A stretch of DNA of 64,000 nt. It comes from Cytobacillus firmus NBRC 15306 (lineage in GTDB: Bacteria; Bacillota; Bacilli; Bacillales; Cytobacillaceae). A model generated the notes under the pieces. That model worked only from the letters and a program-made list of their open reading frames with translations, was not told the origin of the DNA and made no database searches. Shown piece by piece: positions 31,699 through 40,663 of this stretch (position 1 is the stretch's first letter; each line of letters opens with the position of its first letter). A program made the position numbers and the translations under genes. Location: the NCBI RefSeq assembly GCF_001591465.1, contig NZ_BCUY01000007.1, positions 1 to 64,000 of the forward strand. The letters are read 5' to 3'.

Positions 31699-34600
31699 AA
31701 CAGGCCTGCCTCCTCAGGCATCTCCATATTGAGGGACTGGCCATCCCAAATGTAGCGGATCACCGTCACGAAGTCAGCGTTCTTCGGACGGACCAGTTCA
31801 CATACAGACAGAGAGTCAACCGTTTCATAGTCACCCCATAAAACCTGGGAGTTCATAATATAATTAAAGCCCAGCTGTTCTACAATCTCGAACATTTCTT
31901 TAATATTGTTCTCATCTACACCAGCAAAGGCTTCATCTAATGAGATGACAAACGGTGCATGCGGAGCTGCCTCCTGATATCTGGAATAACAGGCGGTAAA
32001 CAACGGGATATACATGGCCATTGCCTTTTCTCCTCCGCTGAATTTGAAGAAGTTATGATTTGTCAGCTCCCGCCTTGGTTCATTCGGACGCTCAAAATAT
32101 AGCACAAAGGAAAACCATTTCCGGTAATCGAGAACCATTTTTAACACTTGCAGCAATGTCTGGCCCTCGCCTTTTTCTTCTAACCATGCCTTTGCCGCCA
32201 TGATTTTGGAGCGAAAATGATTGGTGATCTTTTCTAAATCATTATCATTTAACAGCTTGGCATCCTGCTTTAAGAGCCTTACTAATTCATTTGTATCCAA
32301 TTCCTGGTCAGCATCGGCTGTCCTGGGCCGCCATCTAATCGAAAACTTCAGTCCAGATGAGGTATCACGGCTTTCCATCAAGCCCTTCATTTTTTCCGTC
32401 CATTTTTCCGCCCGGCGAATCCGCCCCCTCAGCTTTTGGCCAACAGCATTCAGCAAAATTTCCTCATATAGCTTTTTGTCCATTTCATCCAGTCGGTTTT
32501 CCTGGAGGGACCATTCCCGTGAAATCGCATCATGGAGATCGTCCGGAGAGATTTTCACCCCGCGCTGGTCAAATTCAATTACATTACGGGTGTTTTTGGC
32601 TATCCACTGTTCAACAAGAGGCTTCCATTCCTCCTGGGATACTTCTTTCATCCACTCTGGAATGTCGGGTGCAGACGTGTACAATCTCATTTTATGTTCA
32701 ATCAGATCAGGTTGAAGAGAATGATAGAGTGACGTTAAATGGCTTTCAAGGTGTACTCTTTCCTTTGCTGTTTTTTCTTTTGAAATTACTCTTTCATATT
32801 GCCTCAGCCTGTGTGGTTCAAATACTTCTGTCCTGTCTCCGAATAGACCCCGGCTCCAGTCCAGTCGGAGAGCTTTTTCCCAGGCGGTTTCAAGCTGCTT
32901 CCAGAACCTATTAGCTTCTTTTCGTTCTGTCAGCCTGTCAGTTGTATTATTTTGTTTTTCTTTTTTCTGTGGAAGCTGCTCGCTAATCCGGGATAACTCG
33001 GACTTTGCCTGAGATAACGCAGTTGCTGTATCTCTGATCTCTCTTCGCACTTCCTCTGCCCCAGCCAGTTGAAGCTGCTGTTGTATATTGGAAATGCCTA
33101 GTTCCGTTTTTTCAAGGCTTTCTTCCTTAATCGCCAATTCACCGCGGTATTTATCAAGATCCTCCTGAACTTCCCGCAGGTTTTCCTGTTCTCTTGCGAT
33201 ATCACGAATGATGCGAATCAAGGCTTCATGCTCCCTATGAATGCTGTCCAACGCTTTTTCATACTTGCGGCTATTAGAAATCGCTGTTTGATAGGATTCA
33301 GCAGAAAGGGGCAGACTGATGCCTTCTGTCAAACGGAACAGCTCTGATTTGATTCGCTGCAGCTCCCTATCCAATTCTGATACGTATGAAGTGATTCTGC
33401 TGATTTGCCCAAGCCAAAGCACCACTCGGTCCTCCGCTTTCTTCATTTCGTTATAGCTTGTCTTCACATCTGAACTTAGCGGAAACTGGCTCCAAGCCTT
33501 CCTGGATTCATTAAGCTTATCTTCCAAAAGAACTTGCTCACCACTTAGCTCCTTTAATTTAGCCCGAAGAGTATTCATTTGCTCCTCAAGGCCGGCAATC
33601 AATTCTTCACGGTAACGTTTCCTTGCTTCCCTGCCGATAAAACGGACTTCCTGAAGGGGCATTGCATGTCCCTTCAGGCTTGCAAACTGATAGGTGCCAT
33701 CTTCGCCAAAATGGACTGGCGCTTCTCCATCCATTTCAATGCTTTGCAGAATTTCCTGCACATACTCTGATGGGATGAAGGTCTGCTTATCATCCGGCTG
33801 CAGGTAATCAGCCAGTGTGTGAGATAACAGCTTTGGCTCAGCTTTTAAAATACGGTCATGCTTTAATGAAATTTCTTCTGTCGTCAAAATCGCATCCAAA
33901 ATCCCAGTTTCCGCAAGAGCACTTTCCAGCCGATTCTGAACTTCCGCTGGTACATGGGGCTGGAATTCCACAACTTCATATAATGAAGCATAATCGACGG
34001 ATTGCTCTTCAAGCACCTGTCTGGCTTTTATCGTTGCTTCATCACGATGCGGCTCCGGATCTCTTTGTGCTTTTCTGAATTCCCACTCTTTCTGAAGATC
34101 GCCAAGTTCCCTTTCTGCTTCCTCCTGAGAGAACGCCGCTTTTGATTGCTGCGCTCGGATGGAATCTTCATATTGATATAGCGCTGGAAGAAGTTTTTCT
34201 TTTACATCCTCATACTCTGCATGAGTGTACAAATCATCTATTAATCTCGTCATTTCTTGGAGAGTGGAGGGTTCAATCTGGTAATGAGTGTGGGTTTCTG
34301 TCCATTTATGAATAGAATAAATCAATTTCTGCTTTTCTTCTGACAGTGTTTCCCGCCATTTACGCTCCTCATCCTGTGCCAGATCCCTCTCCTTTTGAGC
34401 CTCGCCAAGTTCTCTATTTTTTTCTTCCAGCTTTTTCATGGCTGACTCTTGCTTGTAGAGCTCCCTCAAGGCTTTTTCAAGTCGGGAAGTGTGCTGCACG
34501 ATTTCCTTTTTCCAAAGATCGAAGCTGAACGGCTCCTTCTGCTGCCTGCGCATAAAATCTTCTATATTTTGCTCGTGCTGAGAAAATGCACTTTCATCTG

Positions 34601-35810
34601 CTTCATATGAGAGATCCTCCACCGCTTCCCTTATCTCCACTTCTTTCTCGGCGAAGCTCAGTTCAAAACTGTCAAGCATGTTCCTTATATTCCGTTCTTT
34701 CCTAGCCATATCTGCAATGCGGTCTTCGCGGAATTTAATTTCGCCCTGAAGCTCCCGGTAAGCTTCCTGCTTTCTTTCCAGCTCTTCTTCCAGCCTGAAC
34801 ACCTCGTGAGTGGCGAGCCGTTTCTGTTTTTCCTCAAGTGTATCCTGCAAAATGAATAAGCTTTGACGCTGTGATGTTAATTCGCTGATTTCAAAAGCCA
34901 GCCTCTGCAATTCTTCTTCAAGTCCTGAAACTTCATTTTCTTCCTTTTTTCTTCGGTTATGGGATTGTGCCCAATCATTCAGTTTATCCATAAGAATACG
35001 CTGATTATAATGCCCGTAGGAATCCTTTAATTTGGAGAGCGCCTTAACTTCCCGATCCAGCTGCTCCATTTGCTGTTTTGTCTGATCCATTTGCTCGATC
35101 GAATCAGACAAATAGCGGAGATCCTCATCTGTAAGTGGCGGCAGAGCTTCTTCTAATATCTCGTAGATAACGGTCGGCTTAAATTCCTTGGACAGCTTTG
35201 GACTGCGGAGCTGAATAAGCAGCTTAATTAAGTCGTCATAAGCCTCGAGGGTTTCAAATCCGAAAATATATTTATTTACAAGCGCCATATATTCCTTGTT
35301 GGAACTGACCACTTCACCGCCTGAGCCAATCACCGTTTCCAGCTCTGTTTGCGAGCGGGGAAATTTCACTCTTTTTCCGTCCTGGCTCGCCCATTTAAAT
35401 AATTCCAGATCCCTGCCGATTCTTCGGTTATCAGTAATTACAAACCCCCATGATTTTAACGTCTGATTCCGCTTGGCCTGCATACCCATTCCTGTCGTCA
35501 AATATTGTTCTGTATGTTCTTTCTTATACTCAAGGTACAGATAGCCTGTCCGCTCATCACGATTGGATATTTCCTTTTCACCCAGTAAATAATCGGCCAT
35601 TCTTCTTGATCTTGAGCCGAATGGATCCAGGCGGTCCGGTGATTTCTGCCCGTCCAGGAGGACAGGCAGAATACTTTGCATGGTCACGGATTTCCCAGAG
35701 CCATTGGATCCGCGCAGAAGCAGCTTACCGTCTTCAAAGTCAAAAACCTCATTATCGTAATACCAGAAATTAAACAAGCCGGCGCGATTTAATTTCCACT
35801 TATCTTCCAT
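31695..35810 (-). CDS. jetC: JetC, SMC/MukB-like ATPase of type II Wadjet
   Basis: About 1371 residues, TIGR02680 type. Walker A GSNGSGKSVTMQ lies near the N terminus. Long coiled coils occupy the middle, and the C-terminal head has signature FSGGEKAMAMYIPL and Walker B FVISLDEAFAGVD. It is the motor that extrudes DNA loops and measures plasmid size. The start at 35810 (MEDKWKLN) is preferred because AAGGAGG lies 9 nt before it; the open frame extends upstream inside jetB but has no start with a good site. It overlaps the end of jetB by 11 nt. Confidence 0.95.
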   Translation of the reverse strand: MEDKWKLNRAGLFNFWYYDNEVFDFEDGKLLLRGSNGSGKSVTMQSILPVLLDGQKSPDRLDPFGSRSRRMADYLLGEKEISNRDERTGYLYLEYKKEHTEQYLTTGMGMQAKRNQTLKSWGFVITDNRRIGRDLELFKWASQDGKRVKFPRSQTELETVIGSGGEVVSSNKEYMALVNKYIFGFETLEAYDDLIKLLIQLRSPKLSKEFKPTVIYEILEEALPPLTDEDLRYLSDSIEQMDQTKQQMEQLDREVKALSKLKDSYGHYNQRILMDKLNDWAQSHNRRKKEENEVSGLEEELQRLAFEISELTSQRQSLFILQDTLEEKQKRLATHEVFRLEEELERKQEAYRELQGEIKFREDRIADMARKERNIRNMLDSFELSFAEKEVEIREAVEDLSYEADESAFSQHEQNIEDFMRRQQKEPFSFDLWKKEIVQHTSRLEKALRELYKQESAMKKLEEKNRELGEAQKERDLAQDEERKWRETLSEEKQKLIYSIHKWTETHTHYQIEPSTLQEMTRLIDDLYTHAEYEDVKEKLLPALYQYEDSIRAQQSKAAFSQEEAERELGDLQKEWEFRKAQRDPEPHRDEATIKARQVLEEQSVDYASLYEVVEFQPHVPAEVQNRLESALAETGILDAILTTEEISLKHDRILKAEPKLLSHTLADYLQPDDKQTFIPSEYVQEILQSIEMDGEAPVHFGEDGTYQFASLKGHAMPLQEVRFIGREARKRYREELIAGLEEQMNTLRAKLKELSGEQVLLEDKLNESRKAWSQFPLSSDVKTSYNEMKKAEDRVVLWLGQISRITSYVSELDRELQRIKSELFRLTEGISLPLSAESYQTAISNSRKYEKALDSIHREHEALIRIIRDIAREQENLREVQEDLDKYRGELAIKEESLEKTELGISNIQQQLQLAGAEEVRREIRDTATALSQAKSELSRISEQLPQKKEKQNNTTDRLTERKEANRFWKQLETAWEKALRLDWSRGLFGDRTEVFEPHRLRQYERVISKEKTAKERVHLESHLTSLYHSLQPDLIEHKMRLYTSAPDIPEWMKEVSQEEWKPLVEQWIAKNTRNVIEFDQRGVKISPDDLHDAISREWSLQENRLDEMDKKLYEEILLNAVGQKLRGRIRRAEKWTEKMKGLMESRDTSSGLKFSIRWRPRTADADQELDTNELVRLLKQDAKLLNDNDLEKITNHFRSKIMAAKAWLEEKGEGQTLLQVLKMVLDYRKWFSFVLYFERPNEPRRELTNHNFFKFSGGEKAMAMYIPLFTACYSRYQEAAPHAPFVISLDEAFAGVDENNIKEMFEIVEQLGFNYIMNSQVLWGDYETVDSLSVCELVRPKNADFVTVIRYIWDGQSLNMEMPEEAGLL

Positions 35811-36978
35811 TGCGCGCTGCCTCCTTTTTACTTTCAAAATCAGCGGGATAAAAGCCGATGAGCCGTGCTGCACCAGGCAGAATGGTCAGCATCCTGCTTT
35901 CTGCCTCCCATTCTGCCATACTCCAGTCTCTCCAAAGATTGATGATTTCCCAGGCAGTCTCTTCCGGGGTTTCATCCCGGTGTTTTTTTCCCCATCCGTG
36001 GCCATATTGCTCTTTTGTTCTTCTTACATAAGCTTCAAAAGCTGCAGCTGGCATGCGGACTATGCCCCTTTCAGAGATATTCAATTCCTTTTGATGGTCT
36101 CTTAATACCGCCATCGTATGAAGGGCTGCATCAGTTATGCCTTTTGTGTCGGGATAGAGTGTGTATTTCTTTTTCATATCGGGAATGGTCAGCATCGCCG
36201 CATTCTTAAATACTTCAAGGCGAAATGGAGTGTGCTGCTCGAAATCATCCCTGAGGCGGTTGCGGAAATTTCTGATATAAGCAAAGTCGGGGTCATCTTC
36301 CCCATTGCGGTGGACAACCGGCATCATCATCAGCTTGCGGTATACGCGTTTTCTTCTCTGATCATCCGGCTGGCGCTTCCATTCCTGTGACAGAAGGTCT
36401 TCCATGCTTCTGAACTGGACAAGATCATCCGGATACGAGCGCATAAAATAGCGGGAATGCACAGAAATTTCATAAAGCACTTCTTCATCTTCACTCATTT
36501 GGAAAGCATCCAGGTTGCCATCGATTGTTTTTATCAGCTTTAAAGAGAGAACTTCCTTCAGAGCTCTAACCAGCGAGCGGCGATGCTGGTAATTCGTCCA
36601 GTCAAGGGAGAATTCGCCTGGATACATCTCCTGAATGTGCTCTGCCATATTTGACAGCAGAAATTGCTCATCTATCGCTTTTTGCTCTGTATAAGCGAGC
36701 GCACAGCAAAAAATCGCATAATCCATTGTCGTCACAAAGGATTGATGGCCCATCCAGCTCTCAGGCTGAACGGGGATTTTTTCGAGCTTAATAAAATGCT
36801 GATGTACAGTAAGCTCCAAACCGAATTTCTCTTGTATATATCTTTTCAGCTTTTGTTCCCGGTCGCGGATCTTCCGGTATGTTTCCGGTTCTTCCTCGCG
36901 CAATATCCAAAATTGTTCAAATAGCGTCCCAAGTGCATCGACAGCAATTTCATCAAAAACCTCTTCATGTTCGTTCAT
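35800..36978 (-). CDS. jetB: JetB, kite-like subunit of type II Wadjet
   Basis: 392 residues, TIGR02678 (DUF2398) type, predicted mostly winged-helix and helical segments. In condensin-like Wadjet complexes JetB plays the MukE-like kite role on the JetC ATPase. Start and stop overlap the neighbouring jet genes (4 nt with jetA), showing a tightly coupled operon. Confidence 0.9.
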   Translation of the reverse strand: MNEHEEVFDEIAVDALGTLFEQFWILREEEPETYRKIRDREQKLKRYIQEKFGLELTVHQHFIKLEKIPVQPESWMGHQSFVTTMDYAIFCCALAYTEQKAIDEQFLLSNMAEHIQEMYPGEFSLDWTNYQHRRSLVRALKEVLSLKLIKTIDGNLDAFQMSEDEEVLYEISVHSRYFMRSYPDDLVQFRSMEDLLSQEWKRQPDDQRRKRVYRKLMMMPVVHRNGEDDPDFAYIRNFRNRLRDDFEQHTPFRLEVFKNAAMLTIPDMKKKYTLYPDTKGITDAALHTMAVLRDHQKELNISERGIVRMPAAAFEAYVRRTKEQYGHGWGKKHRDETPEETAWEIINLWRDWSMAEWEAESRMLTILPGAARLIGFYPADFESKKEAARNGR

Positions 36979-38456
36979 TTTGCCTTCTCCTTCTCAAGAT
37001 AATGAAATGTTACCGCCGGCATTTGCAATTGGCCGTCTTTCGCTCTTAAAGTAATCTTTCTAGTCCGATCCAGTTCAACCATTATTCGATCTCCGTGCTC
37101 CGTCTTAATCGTATAATCCGCTCTTGCCATGGCCTTTCCAATCCATGATAGAAACAATTTCCGTACAAAGGGCTCAACAACTGGCAGGTCCTCTAATACA
37201 ATCTCGCTTCCCGCCCGATAACTCTTGATTACCGATTGTTCCAGCAAGCGTTTTTCCAGGTGCTCCTTCATGGTTCTTTCTTTTTGTTCCTGATGATCCT
37301 CCATAGCTGTGGCTTTTGTTTTTTCGCGATACTCGCGGATTTTCGGCATCCGTTCATGTGCCATTGGTGCTTCTTCCCAAACATCCAGGTAAATATCATC
37401 TGTTGGAATATGATCCGAATACAAATGCTTAGTGTGTGACGCGCCAAATGCCACAGCAGAAAGCTTGTGGGCCTCGTCTATAGAGGGAAGTGCCAGAAAC
37501 CAGCGCGCAAGATGCAGATAATCTTCCTTGCGGCTCCTCAGCTGCTGGCTCCGTTCGCCAAGCCTTTGCACAATTCGGGTTAAACGGCGGATGGCTTCAT
37601 TTGTCTGGTGCAGGACATTTTCGTATTGGCTATCCCCTGTTTTGTCACCAAGAAACCACCCTTTTACATTCCGCCATGTTTCCTCCAGCTCCTTGAGATA
37701 ACCTTCTTCCGATTCCTTTTTCTCAAACCGGAACACCTTGTCTTCATGCTCGGCCACCTTTTTAAAGAAGTTCCGTATATCTGTCCGCGATACACTAATC
37801 ATCACATCCTGAATTGCAGAAGATGTCCGCTGCAGTGCAATAATAAAATCCCTGAGATACAGGGTAAATTGGTCTTTATATAGCAAAAAGGCATCAGATT
37901 TCATATGCTCAGATGCATCTTCACTGCGGAGATAGGCGAAATAATCAGACGTATTTTGCGTGATTTTTTTAAAATAGGTAAGCAAATCATCCCAATGCTG
38001 TGCACATAACTCAGAGGATTCATTTGACGAAACCTGTATCTTCTTAAGGGTTTGATAAAAACGTTCAAATTGTGTTTTCTCAAGCGATCCGCCAAAGGTT
38101 TCACTTTCCTGTTCAAACCGGATGAGCATACGCTCAAATTCGACTGTGTAGGGTGTAATTTGATAGCGAAATCTCCGCTTCTTAAACTCTTCAACAGTCT
38201 TTACTTTTCCGCTTTCCTGCTGAGCCCGAAGATTGCCCCACCTAACAAGGGACGACAAATCATTATTTAGCTCTTCCATTTCATACTCCGAGAAATAGGC
38301 TGAAACTTTTAAATGCGATAAAATTTCTTCCGGTGATAAAAATTCTTTAAGTCTTTCATGCTGAATATAAAAAAAACGAAGAATGGCACGGTATTTATCG
38401 CTTTTCTCTGTCGATAAATAAGCCGCTTCACTCACTCGTTTAAAGGGGAATTCCAT
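36975..38456 (-). CDS. jetA: JetA, kleisin-like subunit of type II Wadjet
   Basis: 493 residues, TIGR02677 (DUF2397) type. JetA bridges the JetC heads as the MukF-like kleisin. The N-terminal winged-helix part (about 1-100) and a long helical middle are evident. GAGAGGAG precedes the ATG. It heads jetABCD. The four genes together match type II Wadjet, a defence system against plasmid transformation. The neighbouring hepT remnant supports a small defence island. Confidence 0.92.
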   Translation of the reverse strand: MEFPFKRVSEAAYLSTEKSDKYRAILRFFYIQHERLKEFLSPEEILSHLKVSAYFSEYEMEELNNDLSSLVRWGNLRAQQESGKVKTVEEFKKRRFRYQITPYTVEFERMLIRFEQESETFGGSLEKTQFERFYQTLKKIQVSSNESSELCAQHWDDLLTYFKKITQNTSDYFAYLRSEDASEHMKSDAFLLYKDQFTLYLRDFIIALQRTSSAIQDVMISVSRTDIRNFFKKVAEHEDKVFRFEKKESEEGYLKELEETWRNVKGWFLGDKTGDSQYENVLHQTNEAIRRLTRIVQRLGERSQQLRSRKEDYLHLARWFLALPSIDEAHKLSAVAFGASHTKHLYSDHIPTDDIYLDVWEEAPMAHERMPKIREYREKTKATAMEDHQEQKERTMKEHLEKRLLEQSVIKSYRAGSEIVLEDLPVVEPFVRKLFLSWIGKAMARADYTIKTEHGDRIMVELDRTRKITLRAKDGQLQMPAVTFHYLEKEKAK

Positions 38457-38580
38457 ATTTCCGCACTCCTCTCAAGGACATTAAATCAAATTTTACAGAA
38501 GATTTTCAGAACAGGCTAGTAAAAAGGGAGAAGCGGATTGGGATATTAGTTAAAAAGATACTAGAAGGAAAACATGGAAC

Positions 38581-38917
38581 TTATTTAAGGGTTTTTATTA
38601 ACAGTTCCAATTGCTTCCGGAGTTCCTGGATTTTATTCTGGACAACATCCCAGAAATCCGATAATTAATAGAAAAATAACCATGAATCATCATATCTCTC
38701 ATTCCGGCCATTTTTCTCCATTCTATGTGAGGGTGCGTCTCCCTGGTTTCTTCAGGAATTTTCACCGCTTCTCCAATTACCAAGACATTTTTTATTACAG
38801 CGTCAGACACTAAATCATTATCTAAAAACTCATCATATGTTAAACCGTTTGTATATTTTCCGATTTTCTCTGTGCACTCAGGATATCCTCCAAAAAAACT
38901 TTAGGCTCCCTCTGCAT
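38581..38917 (-). pseudogene. Frameshifted HepT-type HEPN toxin (DUF86)
   Basis: Three frames join into one DUF86 protein. First comes MQREPKVFLEDILSA from the ATG at 38917. A shift then gives TEKIGKYTNGLTYDEFLDND through the HEPN motif RDMMIHGYF (R-x4-H). A second shift near SINYRI gives WDVVQNKIQELRKQLELLIK and TAA at 38581. The assembled length (about 112 residues) is normal for HepT. No MntA nucleotidyltransferase antitoxin gene is next to it. It is either inactivated or affected by two sequencing errors. Confidence 0.75.
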
Positions 38918-38974
38918 ACTTGACACTCCTTAAAATGCTCGATTTTAAAGATGGCTTGGGCAGTGGGGGATTTT

Positions 38975-39562
38975 TCAATCAAACGTTTGATTGAAACGAT
39001 AGACCAGGAAACGCTCGTTTTCATCACCCTTAAGTGCCACCTCTTTGATCAGCTCAAATGAAGTGCTGTTTTCCAGATAAAATAAATAATCTTCTGAAGG
39101 GTAGTATAGAATAATGTCCATTTTGCGCGGGTTTCCTTCGGCTGAGCGGAGTATATTATTGACGACTTTCATAAAAATCTGCACCGAAAACGGATTGAAA
39201 AAGTAAAAATGAGTGTCCAGCGGAGTGATTTCATACTCCTGAGCCAGGATGCAATGAAAGCTGATGCCTGATTTTTCCCCCTTGTACGTCCGATGATTTT
39301 CCATTGCTTCTCGGTAAAAGTACTCATTCATTTCCACGCCGGCAGCTGATGCCCGAAAGGTATGGTGAATATAAAACGGCAGCCGGCCCTTGCCGCAGCC
39401 GAAGTCCACGAGGCGATCACTGCTTTTCAGCGTGTATTCACTGAACAGTTTTTCAAGGCCCTCATAAGGAGTAGGTTCGTAGCGATAATAGTGAAAAGAT
39501 TTGTGGAACCCTTTTTGGTCGCCGTATGTATGGATATTCAGCCATTCATCAAAATCTTTCAT
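38975..39562 (-). CDS. SAM-dependent methyltransferase, class I
   Basis: 195 residues with a Rossmann-type SAM motif VDFGCGKGRLPFYIH, the acidic residue ending strand 2 (AAGVEMNEYF) and the strand 4 region FYFFNPFSVQIFMKVV. The N terminus (FDEWLNIHTYGDQKGFHKS) is typical of a Bacillus group of uncharacterised methyltransferases. The substrate cannot be inferred; the NPF motif at motif IV resembles N- or O-methyltransferases. AAGGAGCCCG precedes the start. It lies downstream of an RsbR-like gene but a terminator separates them. Confidence 0.85.
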   Translation of the reverse strand: MKDFDEWLNIHTYGDQKGFHKSFHYYRYEPTPYEGLEKLFSEYTLKSSDRLVDFGCGKGRLPFYIHHTFRASAAGVEMNEYFYREAMENHRTYKGEKSGISFHCILAQEYEITPLDTHFYFFNPFSVQIFMKVVNNILRSAEGNPRKMDIILYYPSEDYLFYLENSTSFELIKEVALKGDENERFLVYRFNQTFD

Positions 39563-39575
39563 AGCGGGCTCCTTT

Positions 39576-39618
39576 TAAAAATGCCTGCCGCGTTCCAATG
39601 AGGACAGCGGCAGACAGT
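39576..39618 (-). terminator. Terminator after the RsbR-like gene
   Basis: On the minus strand GTCTGCCGC pairs with GCGGCAGGC around a 17-nt loop, followed by ATTTTT, just past the stop at 39629. Confidence 0.75.
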
Positions 39619-39628
39619 TGTATATGTA

Positions 39629-40477
39629 TTATTTTTTAGGTTCAATCACTAAGTATTCCCTTAAGGTCTGCTGCAATGTTCCCTTTGTTTCCGCCTGGCT
39701 CTCGAACGAAACACCAGCATGGATCATTTTGCGGACAAGCTCAGCTCTAAGACCGGTAATTACTGCATCACAGCCCATCATCCTAATGCCGCTCAAAATC
39801 TTTTTGAAGTGGACAATAACATCAACTTCCATATCTGCAATTCCGGAAAGATCCATGATCAAGGTCTGGATTTTAATGGATGAGATATCCATCAGGACTT
39901 TTTCTTCAATCGTCTGAATCCGGTACGAATCAATCATGCCAATCAGCGGCAGAACAGCGACAGACGTGCTGACCGGAATAATCGGCACGGACAAATGCTC
40001 CACCAGTTTGCGCTGCGATTTAAGCATCTCATCTTTATAGTCAGAATAGCTGATAAAGAAGTTATTTAAGAATTGGTCCACATGATCATTGACCTCTTTT
40101 TCCATACTATAAAAATCTTCAGCTACTTTGTCCTGCCCTTTAATTCTGTCATACTGGAACAGGAAGTGCCACAAAGTCCGACGAATCGCCTGCACCCATT
40201 CCAGTTTAAAAGAAAGCGTCAGGGAATGCTCAGCCCAGGCAACGCCTTCCTGTCTGGCAAAAGCAATCAGCTCTTCTTCTCTATTTTCAGCAACATATAA
40301 AGCCAATCTTTCTGCATTTTTTAAAAGATCAATATTCCCTCTTTGCAGAATTTCATTGATCTTTGAGGCTACATTCACAGCCTCTGACAATAATTTGTGC
40401 TGAAAGTTCTCACGATTCGCAACAATAAATCCTGAAATATCGCTTGTTTCTTTGTAGGTTGCTTCCATTTTAAACAT
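39629..40477 (-). CDS. RsbR-paralogue STAS protein of the stressosome
   Basis: 282 residues. The N-terminal half (about 1-150) is helical, like the sensor half of RsbRD-type proteins, and the C-terminal half is a STAS domain. In RsbRA two Thr residues of the STAS domain are phosphorylated by RsbT. Here the first site reads MDLSGIADME, with Ser in place of Thr, and the second (VITGLRAE) keeps Thr. Such proteins tune sigma-B activation by environmental stress. The gene stands alone. AGGGGG lies just before the ATG. Confidence 0.85.
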   Translation of the reverse strand: MFKMEATYKETSDISGFIVANRENFQHKLLSEAVNVASKINEILQRGNIDLLKNAERLALYVAENREEELIAFARQEGVAWAEHSLTLSFKLEWVQAIRRTLWHFLFQYDRIKGQDKVAEDFYSMEKEVNDHVDQFLNNFFISYSDYKDEMLKSQRKLVEHLSVPIIPVSTSVAVLPLIGMIDSYRIQTIEEKVLMDISSIKIQTLIMDLSGIADMEVDVIVHFKKILSGIRMMGCDAVITGLRAELVRKMIHAGVSFESQAETKGTLQQTLREYLVIEPKK

Positions 40478-40640
40478 ACGCCCCCTCGTTTTATATATAC
40501 AATTCGTTTAAATCGAAGAAAATCCGTCTCTTGAATTTGATTTTGAAGATCACATCATTTTTATGACAGAGTCCTAAATTTATATACCCTTTTTATTTTG
40601 CCCATAAACCATAAATTTAATTTTTTTATGAAATAGTAAA

Positions 40641-40660
40641 AATAGCGCCGGATAGGCGCC
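40641..40660 (-). terminator. Terminator of the symporter gene
   Basis: On the minus strand GGCGC and GCGCC form a short stem followed by a T-rich run (TATTTTTAC), 4 nt past the stop at 40664. Confidence 0.65.
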
Positions 40661-40663
40661 TCT

